Shown: piece after piece, positions 37,436 through 50,649 of the stretch | Layout: every line of letters begins with the position of its first letter | Numbering within the stretch: the stretch's first letter is position 1 | NCBI GenBank assembly: GCA_037954325.1 | Contig: JBBMNZ010000013.1 | Location: forward strand, 8,986,501 to 9,050,500 | Length of the DNA: 64,000 nt | Source of the DNA: Fistularia commersonii | Lineage: Eukaryota; Chordata; Actinopteri; Syngnathiformes; Fistulariidae | Reading direction: 5' to 3' | Program-made: the position numbers and the translations under genes | Notes under the pieces: model-generated | Database searches by the model: none | Seen by the model: the letters and a program-made list of their open reading frames with translations, nothing else | What the model was told of the DNA's origin: nothing

Positions 37436-39203
37436 ACTTCTTTAAGGTGGAGCTCAGCCGTGAGCAGGAGCTCTGTGCTGCCCTCTAGCGGCAGCTACAT
37501 ATAACAGTACATTGAACGGAGTGACTCCAATTTAATGTCTCTTCACACAAAATGCGTGGGCTTCTAATCCCAAATTGATGTTATAAGGCTGTAATATTTG
37601 GGATGTACTTTTGGCAATAAATCACATTGAAAATATAGTTGATTTCTATAATAAAAATGTAATACTGTATTGAAATACTAATATAGCAGTGGTGCAGTTG
37701 CAATGATTGGCGACAATCCGGCAAAAGACTAATGGAACTGAAGTGTAATCTGAATGCATACAACGACTGAGAAATTTTTAACTCGAGCTTGGTTAAATTG
37801 TCAAGAGGTCATCATGACTGAAACTGGCACATAGTTCATGACATTGGATCTGTGCATAAAGGACATCTACTGGAATGAACAAAAACCCAAGTTCTCAGGT
37901 CGGTTTAACTTACTATGCACTTGTTTGTCACATTGTTGAACCAATACTGTCCACAGGGCTGATATGAAAATGAGCATGAAGAAAAAGGGGAAGTAGCAAA
38001 GCAAAGTCAATTCCTTTATGGGAGGGTTTTGGCTTCTTGTATCACTGGGTAAGATAGTTTTTGGAAGGCGAGTCACTGAACCCAACCTTCACTGTTTCGA
38101 GGCTTGGTTGTTTATCTGATGTGTGGCTTTTTAGAGCGTCACGGTAAGTGATGTGCATCGTATTAAGGTTTGCCGTGATGTAAAGAAATGTTTTTACTTC
38201 ACTTAAATATAAATATAAGATTGTTTAAATGTTGTGCAAGTGAACCTCAGTGACATGGATACAGCTGCCTTGCATGTTTGAGAGTCGTAAATGTAATTTA
38301 ATCTTGCTTTAGTAGAGTGGTTTACAGTGTGTAATTGTAGGAAAACTAGAAGGTCGTAATTTTGATAACTGTACTCCAGTGACCAAAGATGAACTCTGAT
38401 GTCGGTGGTTGTCATTTTGCCTCCATGTGTTCGTGCATGTGTCTGTGTGACTGTGTCTATGAGTTATTTTCTCATGCATGGACTATCGCTCATACACGCA
38501 GACATTTTCTTGCACTTACCACACAGTTATCTGCCAGGAAACATCAGGAAAGAGAGCATCTTGATGGGTTCCTTTAAAAACTAGAGCTTTTTGGAATATG
38601 ACTATGTGTACTGTGCTGTGTATTTCACACATCTTGTCAGAAGAGAATCACACATTTTGTGTATGTGCTGTACTGTTAGCCATTAGCTATATATTTAATG
38701 ATACTTCTGGATATCGTTATAGATGGATAAAGCCTGTTCCCGGTCATTTTTACAGATCATAAATATAGCAAGCATAGTGGATGAAACGGACTGGAAAGTG
38801 GGGATCAAAATAAAGAAACCTTAAACAGTGTTATAAAACTATGCGAAATTACAGCACTACAAGAATCAAGATACAACTTCAAGTGCTATCGACAGAGAGA
38901 GATACAATCTCAGGACAAAGTGTGACAGAGCATTAGGCTTCTTCTCCCTTCATACTGATGTAACTTCCCGATCAGCCTGTCTGTCAGCCACCATGAGTCA
39001 ACTCTCTAAACCTGAAAAAGAAAAACTCCCTCTTGTTGACACGTATACAGTATCAAACATATATTTAAGTTTTTGGTTGATAGATTTTATACAGGTAAAA
39101 GAGAGTGTGACAAAAACAGTATCCAGTGAGGCAGACTCTCTTGAGCTTGAGTTAGTGTTGTGAAAAAAGAGCTCTGTTTGAATATTTTCAGAATAAGGCA
39201 CAC

Positions 39204-39247
39204 CACTGTCAATACACTGTCAATACACTGTCAATACACTGTCAATA
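39204..39247. repeat. Minisatellite, four exact copies of an 11-bp unit
   Basis: The unit cactgtcaata occurs four times without change, then breaks at cgcc. Confidence 0.92.
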
Positions 39248-40934
39248 CGCCAGCAAGAACAGGACCAATGTGACATCATGCACACAATCCTGGCAAGCAA
39301 GGAGTCACAAATATCAGGATGTGCACAGTCACAGTTCAGCTGACAGAAGGAAGTTCTTGTTTACCGTAAATAGGCCAAAAAGATTCTTCATACATATGCA
39401 GGAACAAAAAAGGATTCAGCTGTATGACAAGGGAGAGTTTAATAATCAAAATCTCTTTTCATGTTTTGCTGGATGTCTTTTCTTAGTCCTTTGAAATGGA
39501 TCATTGTGTTAAGGTCTTCACTTAGTTGTGGATGAAGCTCATTTAAAGTTAATTTTATCTTTTTGATTGCAATTATTGCAATGGTCACTGGACTGTGACC
39601 GTTGCATCTTGAGAGATATACTGAATGTAGAAAACTTTTTCTACACCTCAGCATTGCGGCAAATTTTTGTAGCCATTTGATCAATATCAACCGACAAGAA
39701 CAAAAGATATGAACAGTGCAAACAGTTCTTTTATGTTGCTTGTGTTTCCAACAATGTAAAATTTAATGATCATCTACATTTGTTTCCACTATTTTTTAGC
39801 ATTGTTTGAATATTATTATGCCCTGTTTAACGGTGTATCCAATACTACCCCTATTTCATTTTGCAATGTCTATGCATGATATCAGTTGAACTAAATATCA
39901 AGTTTAATAATTGGAAAAAAAAGTTTTCTTTCTTTTGCCCTTTTTATGTTTCTTTTCAGCTGATAATTTTCCCCCCCAAATTCTTTCATGCAAATTTTCA
40001 AGTGATACCTAACCAGCTTAAGGTGTTTTTTAAATAAATGTCTTCATTTTTTTTCCAATTATTTGATTTTAGTTTTGCTGTCTTGTGTTGTTGACATTTG
40101 GAAATAAAGTTTTGGTTTTGTGGTTACATGTGCAAGTTATTCTTTACATTTACATGGTAACCAAATCAATTCCTGATTTTGCCCAAGTTTGAATACATAT
40201 CAATATATCTATTGATATGTGTAACATGAATTTCATCAGAAAATGGAAAAACCATTTCATTTATTCCTTGTTGTAATCACCAAAAGTACATACAAACTAT
40301 ACAGCCTGTTTATACTTACCCCTTGACAGCTTGCAATGGTACCATAAAGTAAAAGTTTTAAAGTTTACAGACCGAATCACATCAAAGACTGAAAATGAAT
40401 AGATTAGGGGGTAAAACTCAAAACTAAGTTGGGCATTTTCGCATGCTAGAATTTCCAAGTTAACGCTCAATAAGCACAAATTTGAAGTAATACTGCTCTG
40501 TGTGGAGAACGAGGAGATATTTTTGGTGTATTCAAACATTTATGAAAAGTTTTCAAACAAGAAATATTGACCCAGCACCCATTCATACCTAAAGAGGCAC
40601 ACCACTGACCTAAAGATTGGCATGGCAAAATATATACACAAATATGAGTATTCTTAGGACAGGAAAATCAACAAAAAATCATGTATTTCTAAAGATGAAT
40701 AATTGATGCAATTGTGGTACTGTTGTGTTTCTTTACGTGCCTTTAAATTTTTCTGTTTGTCGACGGGAGGATGTTCAACACTCTCTGGTGTCGCAGATCT
40801 CACAGGTCAGGAATGGATTAATTAGATTAACGCTGATGTGATGGCCATCTTGTCAATATTCTATTTGATTTGTTATTGCAACATTTAAGTTACTGATTTA
40901 GTCCAGACCTTAGGAGGAGAGGGAGTAAGTGCAT

Positions 40935-41062
40935 TGGTAGAAGGATGTTTGAGATGGAAAAATGGGGGACTAAACAGGAAATTTGTGGATTTGTGGACCA
41001 GGCAAGATGGAAACAGACGATCCACTGTGGTGACCCCTAACAAGGGGAGAAGAAGTAGACCC
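40935..41062 (+). mobile_element. RTE-type LINE, 3' end fragment with internal deletion
   Basis: It has the words 'agaaggatgtttgagatgga', then after a gap 'atttgtggatttgtggacca', then 'gatccactgtggtgacccct' and a purine-rich end. This is the C-terminal end of the reverse-transcriptase reading frame (RRM..., FMD..., IRCGDP) and 3' tail of the fish RTE family also seen at 49205-49790 and 55935-57235. It sits about 300 bp before the btk start codon. Confidence 0.7.
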
Positions 41063-41347
41063 TTGGAGTGTCAAATATTTGCATTTTTATGGATAAAATT
41101 CACAACATATCTGAAAATATAGCAGACTAGTATTTGGTAGATGTGTTGGAAATAATTGCGAGACAGGTGCACAGCAGATAATGCGCATGAAAAACATGCT
41201 TGAGTCTTGTATTTATTTATTTCTATAACATTGAAGTAACAAAATGAAACCTATGTAAAAGTGTGAATGTGCAAGTTAGCATAACTTAGACATTTTACCG
41301 TGAATATACTTTAAAAAATACATAATTTTCTCCTTGCAGACTGAATC

Positions 41348-44300
41348 ATGTCAGAAAACATTTTGGAGGACATCTTCATAAAAAGATCCCAACAGAAGAA
41401 GAAGACCTCCCCCTTGAACTATAAGGAGAGATGGTTTATTCTAACTCAGGAAAAACTGTCCTACTATGATTATGATCCTGACAAAGGGGTATGTATTTGC
41501 AGAATACTGAAGAAAAAAATGATTCTTGCAATAATACATGATAAATATTTGCTAAAAGTCTTGCAGTACATCTGATAAATAATCTTTGTTTTGACTGTTG
41601 AAAGGCTGTTCAGCATCGTGTATTTGTTGATCTCTGAGCTACCTGACTTTTCCCTCTTCTGTCAAGCAGAAACGGAAAGGTTTACGGGGCTCAGTGGACC
41701 TTGAGAAGATAAAGTGTGTTGAAACCGTTCAACCTGAGCCAAACAGCCCACAGGAACGCATGTATGCATTTCAGGTAGAACTTCTTTGAGCCATGCCGGT
41801 TATCTTCATATAATATAATTTCACCACTGAAAGGTTGTTACCAGTCAAAATAACAATTTGGCCTACCGATGTATTAATACCATATTAGGACCATTATAGA
41901 GTAATAGAGGTAGGAAATACTTAATAGGAAATACTTGGGAATTCCAAAGATCCAAGATAAACAGAAGGTTGGTGAGGAGAAAAAGCTTGACCGTCACATA
42001 GAGTTTGAAGTTGTAGATTTGCAATATAACATTAACAGTTATGAGAATAATGTTGCAGATGTGTGCGAAATGCTCACAATGGCTGAGACAATCCAATTGT
42101 CTTCAATATTTGCCACTTAAACCTAATGGATTTTGCAGCTTCTCACATCTTTGGCTTTATAATTATAGAAAATATCCAACTTTTCTCTTGAAGTTTTCAA
42201 AATTCCATCCTATCAATCATATTTTTTTTCACATTTTCTGCATTTGCTTACTACTCCATTGTGAAAAATAGACTATGATGTAATTTTCCTTTTCTTACAT
42301 TTTTTTTCAATTTCTCCTCTTGTTATAACGTACAAGACAATAAAACAGTGAACAGTGTCCACATTGAGAAGTGAAACTATCTCTCACACTCAGATGAACA
42401 AGGGGGTTTCAGTGATGGTGCAGGTGTTCCTGCGATTTCAGTGTTGTTTCAAAGGAAGCTTATGTAATGTGTTTGGTCAAAATTTGCCAGAAGACAGAAA
42501 AAATTATCAATAGTTTGTACAGTTTCTGTCATTTCTTGCGACAACTGCACCTGTGAGTATCAACAGCTAAGAATGTTCATGAATATTTAAATATTCTACA
42601 GTGATAATTCACAGAGGTCAATCAATTTTTCCATAGGTAATTTATGATGAGGGGCCACTGTACATCTTCGCAAAGACAGAAAACGTTCGTGCTCAGTGGA
42701 TAAAGAAGTTAAAGGAAAGTAAGGGCGTATGCAACTTTAAAGTCTTATCTAATGTTTTTGTTCCTAATCTGTCAGACTATCAGAGATACTATTCAAATGC
42801 TGATTTAATGTAAATGTCCTGTGTCTGTGTGTGCCCATATTTGTGCATAGTGGTGTGTTTCAACAAGGATCTGATGCAGAAGTATCACCCCTGTTTCTGG
42901 GTGGATGGTATGTGGCTATGCTGTCAACAGGAAGTAAAACAAGCCATGGGCTGCAAGGTTCTTGATAGTAAGAATGGTCCGTGTAAACAAGTGTGTACCA
43001 TGACACGGTCAACACTCCAATGAGTAAATCTAGAAATAACAATGTCATAAATAACAGGCATGGTATTGAAGATATCTCAGCGAAGGGGGTCCAGGAAACC
43101 TCTCCCTCCTACTCCATCAGAGGTATGGGCACATGTGTCATTTATAACTGATCAAATATATTCATTAAAAAAAATCTAATCACCTGACTTCCATAGGAGA
43201 AGCTCAGCAGGCCTTTGCCCCCACAACCCTCTGAGACTCATGGCTTCTCTGTGGGTATGACCGTCATAGCTGAGTATAGTTTCACAGCCCTGACACCCCA
43301 TGACCTGGAACTGAAGAAGGATGAAGAGTACACTATCCTTGAAATGTCTGATCCAAACTGGTGGCGAGCCATGGACAAATATGGGTGAGATTGGCGACAA
43401 AATTCCCAACCACTGAGCTAATTCTGACGCGATAGAAACTGTTTACATTAGTTAAAAATTACCCAGTCACTGGTGTGAAAACCCTAAAAATGATATGCAG
43501 GGGTCAGAAAGACATCTGCATGCAATTGAAAATTGAGTGAAAAAGCCCACTTCCAGGTCAAACGATCTAAATACCAAACCAAATCTATTAAATATGTTAA
43601 GATTTGTTTTAAAACAGTAAACTTAAATATATACTTTTAGGAAAAATAATAGTTAAAAATCAGAATTTACCCTGAGAAGGGAATAAAATCAGAAAATAAC
43701 TGAAAAAAAACACACCAAGAAATAGTAAATAGTCAGTAAATGAAATCGTTTTAGCAATGATTTTTAAAGCTAATTTGTGATCATGATAAGCCTTTCAGTG
43801 TTGACCTAGAGTTGACAACTGTAACTTATCGTTACAATATGCTGAGTTTATCATTTGGTTTTCTTTGCAGAAAAGAAGGATATATACCAAGTAATTATGT
43901 GGTGGAAGCAATGAATGGATTAGAAAGATTTGAGTGAGTACCTAAATGAATACACTCTTTGCAATTTCCAAATTAATGAAATCAAATTATGTGTATTTAT
44001 TATATACTCTTCCTTCTATTTGTACATGAACAATTTGGTAGCGCTGTTCACAGAGGTAGGTTTACAAAAACAGTCTCCTCTCTTTTCACAGATGGTATTG
44101 CAAGAATACAAACCGCAGTCAGGCAGAGAAGTTACTGAGAACTGAGGTAAAGTTAATGAATGAAACAGAATATATTGCGAAATTCAGTTTTTGTGACTTA
44201 TTTTCTGCTATAGGCTAATGATAAATTAAAACTTATTTTAAAATTATAAAAGCATATTTAAATTTATTCATGAAATCTAGTGTTTCTTCCCCTCAGAACA

Positions 44301-47300
44301 AAGATGGAGGCTTCTTAGTCCGAGACTCGAGCAAAATTGGGAAGTACACTGTGTCTTTGTTCAGCAAGGGTGGTGGGTGAGTCGTAACAGCAACGCCAAG
44401 ACTCTGCTACAGTGCAAAATGTGTCATTTACACACACCCCACTGGCTCCAGTCATGTGTGAACATATCAAAAGAAGAACCGTTTGTAATGAAAGCAGAAA
44501 TGGTAGGGTGCAGAGGGAGACTGATGTAAATCATTTATGCAAAACATAGAATAATCTGCCAGCAGACCTTTTCATCTCTGACTGCACTTCATCCAGGATA
44601 ACATTGAAGAGGTGTTACCTACCCATGCTTATGGATCTGTGATAGCCAGCTGGGGAGATGAAAACTTGACAAATTCTGCTGTGAGCTGAGCTTCCTCTTT
44701 CTCTACAGGGAAACTGGTGGAAGCTGCAAACATTATAACATTTGCACCACGTCACAAGGACAATTTTACTTGGTAGAAAAACATAATTTCAGCACCATAC
44801 CAGAGCTTATCAACTACCACCAGTTTAATGCAGCAGGTTAGTAGGTCTGAATACATAATTTTATTTATACCACAATTATTGGTCAATCTTCATATTAATC
44901 ATCCCATAAAATTTCACAAAACACAGTTCCGTTGCTTTGAGTGATCTTTCATTACATCTCATGACAAATTGGGAAAAAAAAAGGCTGATAACGGTTTTAC
45001 AAGACAGCTTATTCAATAAAAATCAACAATTTTGTGGACATTCATGGTTAAATACGGCAAAAGAAATTCCACATGAAGTTAAAAACTTCTTTTAGAACAT
45101 TGTTTTTTCATGGCAGATACTTGATTGTAAAGATAGATTCTAATTACTATTTGGATTAACCACTTTATGTCTTTAACATGTAAAATCAACATAAGTATCA
45201 ACCAAATAGATCAACAACGATTGACAAGTTATTTATGTTTTAGGTGAGAAATAATTGTAAACCCCATAAAAAATATTGCCAAAGGCTTAAAAAAGTTTCA
45301 AATAAAATATTTATGTGATAAATAATTTGATATATTTTACTCTACCAAACATTTGTTAAAAATATAAATGAGCAGTAAATATTACCAGAGACAACTCCAG
45401 TTGTTTGAAAATCCAATTACAACACATGGGTTATTTTGTTGTTTTTTTTTCTTTCATATTGTATTGCTGAGTATATCCTGAGTATATCCTCTCATATATT
45501 TTCTGTTGTCTCTTTTAGGCATGTTTAGCAGACTGAAATATATAGTATCAAATCGAGCACGCCCTCCATCTACAGCAGGTCTTGGTTATGGTAAGAGCAT
45601 CGATCTCATTGTACCAAAATTTCATGCAATGAGCAGCTATATGTATATACTTCTGTTGAGCATGTCTTTAAACATGAACATACTAGGATTTGTGGATCAT
45701 GTTTTCATGCATTTGTGTGTGAAAGAGAAAGCGAGAGAGATTAAAAAGAGTCTTTGCTGTTCGATTTTATGTTTGCCAGGCATATGGGAGATTGACCCGT
45801 GTGACCTCAACTTCATCAAAGACCTAGGCACTGGTCAGTTTGGAATGGTGAAATATGGGAAATGGCAGGGGAAGAACGATGTGGCCATTAAGATGATTAA
45901 GGCAGGATCCATGTCAGAAGATGACTTCATTGAAGAAGCTAAAATCATGATGTAAGAAGAAATAAATCTGTATTGGATTAGAAAACAATCACGCTCCTAT
46001 TCAAAATGTAGGTCATTCAATAGGATTCCTAATATCTAACTTTTCAAACCAGGACACTTCACCACAAAAACCTAGTCCAGCTATATGGAGTTTGCTCTAA
46101 AAAAAGACCCATTTATATTGTGACTGAGTTCCTTTCCAATGGCTGCCTGCTGACTTACCTAAGGGAGGGACTGAGGCAGCACCCGACAGCAGTTCAGCTC
46201 CTTGAGATGTGTAAGGACGTGTCAGAAGGCATGGCCTATCTTGAATCCAAGCAATACATACACAGAGACTTGGTGAGATACAAAACGTTTTTCTGGAACT
46301 ATTAAATTAGGAACGAGAAACAAATGCATGATGTTGACTAGTCATCAAAATCTGGATTATTAACACGTGGGTTGTGCAGCTGTTATATGATGACTAGATT
46401 ATGGTATAAATCTGATCCCAACACTATTGAGCCATTAACTACAACAGCACTATCTATAAAAACTGTTATGTTTATTGTATCCTTAGGCTGCCAGGAACTG
46501 TTTAGTAGATAGCAATGGTACCATTAAAGTGACTGACTTCGGACTGTCCAGGTGACATATACATCTGAAAATTAAAAACACACTCACTGATTTAGATGAT
46601 CTTAACATCAACTCACTGTACTTTTAGGTATGTATTAGATGATGAGTACACCAGCTCAGCAGGTTCAAAATTCCCTGTTCGTTGGTCTCCTCCGGAGGTT
46701 CTCCTCTACTGTAAATTCAGTAGCAAGTCAGACATTTGGGCATATGGTAAGTAAAAGCAATTTAGATAACTGATGAACTGTCGGTTAATGATTCCATTTT
46801 TGAGTCGTAGGAGTAATTTATTGTTTTGATAACTGAATTATATACACACAAGGTACGAATGTGATGGTGTCTGACTTTACTGACTTTTACTTGACTTGTT
46901 TGAGACTTGAGAATTGCAGTTATTCACTTAGATATATCCTTTTTAAAAGTGATAAAGTGATGATCTCGTAACTAAAATGCATGTACTTCATTTCATTCAT
47001 AGTTGTATACATATACAGTTTACTAAAAAAGGATCAAAATAATATTCTATTGTACATACAGAATAATTACAAAAGGTTTGTAATTATTCAGTACGTACAA
47101 TAATTCCCAGCGAGGCTTGGGGAGACATTACTTTGTGCCAGATGACAACAAGTAATCTTATATTTTCGTCTAAAATACATTCAACAGACACACGATGGAC
47201 TATCAAGCCACTGTCAATGTGTAGGGGGTCTCAGGAGTTGTTGACTTACATTAAACACAGCATAATATTTCTCGTAATTACAGATTAGATAGAATTTTCA

Positions 47301-47635
47301 TCTGACTGCCTCTGTCTGATTAGGTGTTCTAATGTGGGAAGTTTACACTTTGGGGCAGCTTCCATACGAACGCCTCAACAACACGGAAATAGTAGATCAA
47401 GTATCCCGGGGTCTGCGACTCTACCGCCCCCAGCTGGCTAGTGAAAAGGTCTTCACCATCATGTCAAGCTGTTGGTTGGATGTAAGAGAAATCTGGATTT
47501 AATTTTAATTTTTGATCCTGACAAAATGTCATGTTCCAACAATCACTGTTTTTGTTATTCCAGAAAGCAGATGACAGACCCACCTTCCAGGAGATGGCAA
47601 TGACTGTTCAGGAGTTGTTGTATGAGCTTCAATAG
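41348..47635 (+). CDS. btk: Tyrosine-protein kinase BTK, complete, 17 coding exons
   Basis: Cytoplasmic Tec-family kinase of B-cell receptor signalling. Exons: 41348-41488, 41670-41774, 42637-42718, 42851-42976, 43058-43122, 43197-43384, 43871-43933, 44092-44146, 44297-44376, 44709-44836, 45519-45590, 45780-45951, 46053-46272, 46487-46551, 46628-46746, 47324-47481, 47564-47635. They join to 636 residues (human 659), and most lengths (141, 188, 63, 55, 80, 128, 172, 65, 119, 158) equal the human exons. Order: PH domain (KRSQQKKKTSPLN), zinc-binding BH motif (HPCFW ... CC ... GC), two proline-rich motifs (RKPLPPTP, RPLPPQP), SH3, SH2 (GGFLVRDSS) and kinase. Kinase residues present are the VAIK lysine (about 406), the gatekeeper Thr, the NGC cysteine (about 457, human Cys481), HRDL, DFG and the activation tyrosine (about 528, human Tyr551). 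Odd points are Phe at about 202 for human Tyr223 and a short PH loop. Two internal open frames read through introns and are not alternative genes. TEC is excluded by the GSM.EDDFIEE region and the linkage to timm8a. Confidence 0.97.
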
Positions 47636-47995
47636 ATATTAATATAATACAAAGAGACATCCACACATGAAAAGGTCACCCACAAGCAACCCCACCGATA
47701 CCTGGAAACCTAGTAGACACAAAACAACAACAACGAAAATGAAATTTTCTGAGCTGAAATCCTCTGTAATGTGAAGTGTAATGAACTTTTCTGTTATGCA
47801 TTAATTTAAACAACCTACATATATTATTGCAAGTGCAGTCCATGTCCAACAGAGTCCCCTTTACATTTTTCATACTCAGTTTGTTAAATGGTTTTATAAT
47901 GATAGCTTTTAATGTATTCTGTATGATCATAGTTGCATGTTGAAATTTGAGTGTGGAAACAAGCATTGTAAAAACACATCTGTCTCACAAATAAA
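47636..47995 (+). terminator. btk 3' UTR with polyadenylation signal
   Basis: AATAAA at 47990-47995, about 355 bp after the stop, is the first clear signal downstream and gives a compact 3' UTR. Confidence 0.65.
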
Positions 47996-49204
47996 GGCCA
48001 AGTATGCCAGACTTGATTTAACTTAAGAACATGAAAGTAATCAATGTCTAAGAGATCTCATATAAAATTCTCTCAAAAAAGCAACTTTTCTCAGTTGATC
48101 AGCTTCCCAAACAAATGGTATTCATGATTCCTCTTAGTATAAGAATGTGTGTGTCTCGTTCGGTCATTTATTCTTAAATTTCAAACTGATGAAAGCCCAG
48201 CCTGCTCATCAGAAGCAATTAGGTAATGAATTATTCCTCATTTCCCGAAGGCACCATGAAGGAAACCAGCAGGCCTCCATGTAGCCCTCTAATTACGATT
48301 TCCAATATATTTTTTCTTATTTCATTTTTTACATTCTGTGATTATTTTCATTATTGAAATAATTACCATTCAGAATTTGTATTTACAATCAACACATGTG
48401 TATCTTTTTGTGACACATACAGACAGGGTTAATGTCTCAGCTAGCTTTGTTCAAATGTTACTGTGCTTTTACAGTTGTTTACTGTCTGATTACTATAATT
48501 AAACACTTGTTCTGTGAGCATAGTTCCAGCTTGGTGCTACATGGACATAAAGTACAATTGGAGTCTTATCAAGAACAAGTTAAAATTTGTCCACATTGAG
48601 TTTGGAAATTCAAGGGTCAGCAGTTCTAATTCAAATAATTAATATTCTGTTTTCCTTTTACTGATTGTTCCCTGAAACTGTTTGGAGCTTCCTACTTTGA
48701 GGCCTCCCACTTTCCTACAGAATATTTCACCTCTGGTGACAGAAATTGACTTCTATGCTGGCGATCAAAGAATAGTCACTTGGAAAGCTACTCTCGAGGC
48801 GTTATATTTCTCTGTGAAGGATTTGGTTTGACATTACATGCTCCGACTCCATTTTCCTTCAGGGCCTGAATAACAAAGAATATCCATCAAGTCAGATGGT
48901 TCATGGAAACCATGTTGAATAAAATGACCTGATGCATCACAACACACTGTTGTGCAAAATAGTATTCGTAATAGTATTGACTGACTGAAATTTCCAGTTT
49001 TGACCAAAAATGTGCATCAATAGACAGCATATATAAGGCAAGTCTATTTTTTTCTTTCAATATTTGAACTTCGCTCTACAACAAAACTCAGTTGTTGTAA
49101 CTTATTTTCTCCCCAGCTGGCTGTCAACAAAATTATTGCACTTGCTTTCCATGAAGCATTGAAATCACAAGTAAAATAAACAAATCAGAATCACAATACG
49201 TTAT
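47996..49204. other. Intergenic region btk to timm8a, left part
   Basis: No exon, RNA gene or named repeat recognised. AT-rich single-copy-looking DNA. Confidence 0.5.
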
Positions 49205-49790
49205 TTAAGTCAAATTAAAATAATCAGAATCTTCTCCTTTCGGCTCTTCCCTCCAGGGGTAGCCACATCGAATCAACATTTTCCATCTAACCCTATTCTC
49301 TATAGCCTCCACTCTCACACCAACTACCTTCACATCTTCTCTCACTATGTCCATAAATCTTCTCTTTGGTCTTCCTCGAGACCCCCTGCCTGGCAGCTCC
49401 GATTCCGGCATCCGTCTACCAATATATCCACTATACTATATCCACTATCCACTATATATTGTATCCACTATACAATATATCCCTCTTCTGTACATGACTT
49501 CTCTGACCTTCTCTCCAAAATGTAACATGTGCTGTTCCTCTGACAGACTCATTCCTGATCCTATCCATCCTGGTCACTCCCAAAGAAAACCTTAGCATCT
49601 TCATCTCTATGATCTCTAGCTCCTGTCTTTTCGTCATTGTGACTGTTTCAAGGCCATACAGCACCGCTGGTCTCACCACTGTCTTGTACACCTTTCCTTT
49701 CATTCGGAATGATTGTCTTCTATCGCATAATACCCCTGACACTTTTCTCCACCCATTCGAACCTGCTTGAACCCGTCTCAGAATACGATT
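49205..49790 (-). mobile_element. RTE-type LINE, 5'-truncated 3' end of the reverse-transcriptase frame
   Basis: On the minus strand, two overlapping open stretches encode the C-terminal part of the RTE polyprotein. The first (49742-49500) has GVLCDRRQSF, KGKVYKTVVRPAVLYGLE and MLRFSLGVTRMDRIRN. The second (49411-49211) has LPGRGSRGRPKRRFMDIVRE and MLIRCGYPW. They are out of frame, separated by a duplicated tatccactata segment (about 49420-49486). Everything upstream (endonuclease and RT catalytic core) is missing, as usual for 5' truncation. It is dead. Confidence 0.88.
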
Positions 49791-50502
49791 AGTTAAACTT
49801 CATTTGACCGGAAGGAAAATCGATTGCGTGACCGTTGTCGAGGATTACTACATATTACGTCAAATATATAGGCCCTCTTATTGGTCGAACCGTTTCCTGT
49901 TTCCGGTCGTGTTCTCCATAGGTCGATGATGTTCACGCGCGAGTTGGCGAATCCTAGGATGACATCGGAAAGTTTCGTGTTCGCCGTACCCCAAACTGAT
50001 TTCATTGGTCTCCTCAAGTGATTCAAACAGACTGGCAACATGTGAATCCAAAGATACCGCATATCTTGGTGAAATGGAAAAATTAGTTGATAAATAAATC
50101 GCCTGTAAACAAGATGCTTCGTTGTGATTAAGCTGGTATGGACAGTAACAAATATTCTACTTGAGCAAAATGCACCGTTTTATGAGGCAAAACTGCTACG
50201 TCACTACCACCCAGATCGCTATCTTTACATTTTTAATAATTACAATTGTGCTGTCCAATGGGATAATAGTCCTTAAATTCAATGGTAATAATTAAAATTT
50301 ACTGGTAATAACAATGTTCATTTTCATTTAGTATAGTAAAATGATCGCAATTGAAAATACGTGGGGTGTAATAATGACGTTTTTTTCACAATTGACTTCC
50401 ATTTCAAAATTGACTACAACTGCTTGAAATGTAAATTAATATATAGAATATGATTAAAAGCTTACTAAGTTTTGCCACCTTTAACGACGGGAAAATACAT
50501 CA

Positions 50503-50507
50503 CCAAT
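50503..50507 (+). promoter_or_regulatory. CCAAT box, candidate timm8a promoter element
   Basis: CCAATCAG lies about 145 bp before the timm8a start codon. An NF-Y site at this distance is usual for housekeeping promoters. Only the motif and its position support it. Confidence 0.4.
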
Positions 50508-50649
50508 CAGTTCAAATGGGGTGTGGCTTTCCCTCGGTGTCCTAGGATTTACCAAGCCAGTGTCGATACATGCCGAGGATACACGTGAAGGTCAGCATTG
50601 AAGACGTAACTCGTTGAATTGTTCGTAAATACGATTTGTTTGTTAAATT

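Larger units (their letters stand above)
37440..41347. other. Intergenic region and probable btk 5' UTR/promoter region
   Basis: No coding exon recognised between the divergent rpl36a and btk start codons. A non-coding first exon of btk is expected here, because the coding start follows an acceptor (ccttgcag, 41332-41339), but I cannot place it. The interval contains an 11-bp minisatellite and a LINE fragment. Confidence 0.6.

Noticed and set aside
45506..45955. A single 149-residue BTK exon
   Set aside because: The open frame runs through an intron; donor at 45591 and acceptor ending 45779 split it into 72-bp and 172-bp exons of near-human length.
41348..47635. tec, itk or txk instead of btk
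   Set aside because: Two proline-rich motifs, BTK-like kinase wording and the timm8a neighbour fit btk; the short PH loop alone is not enough for reassignment.
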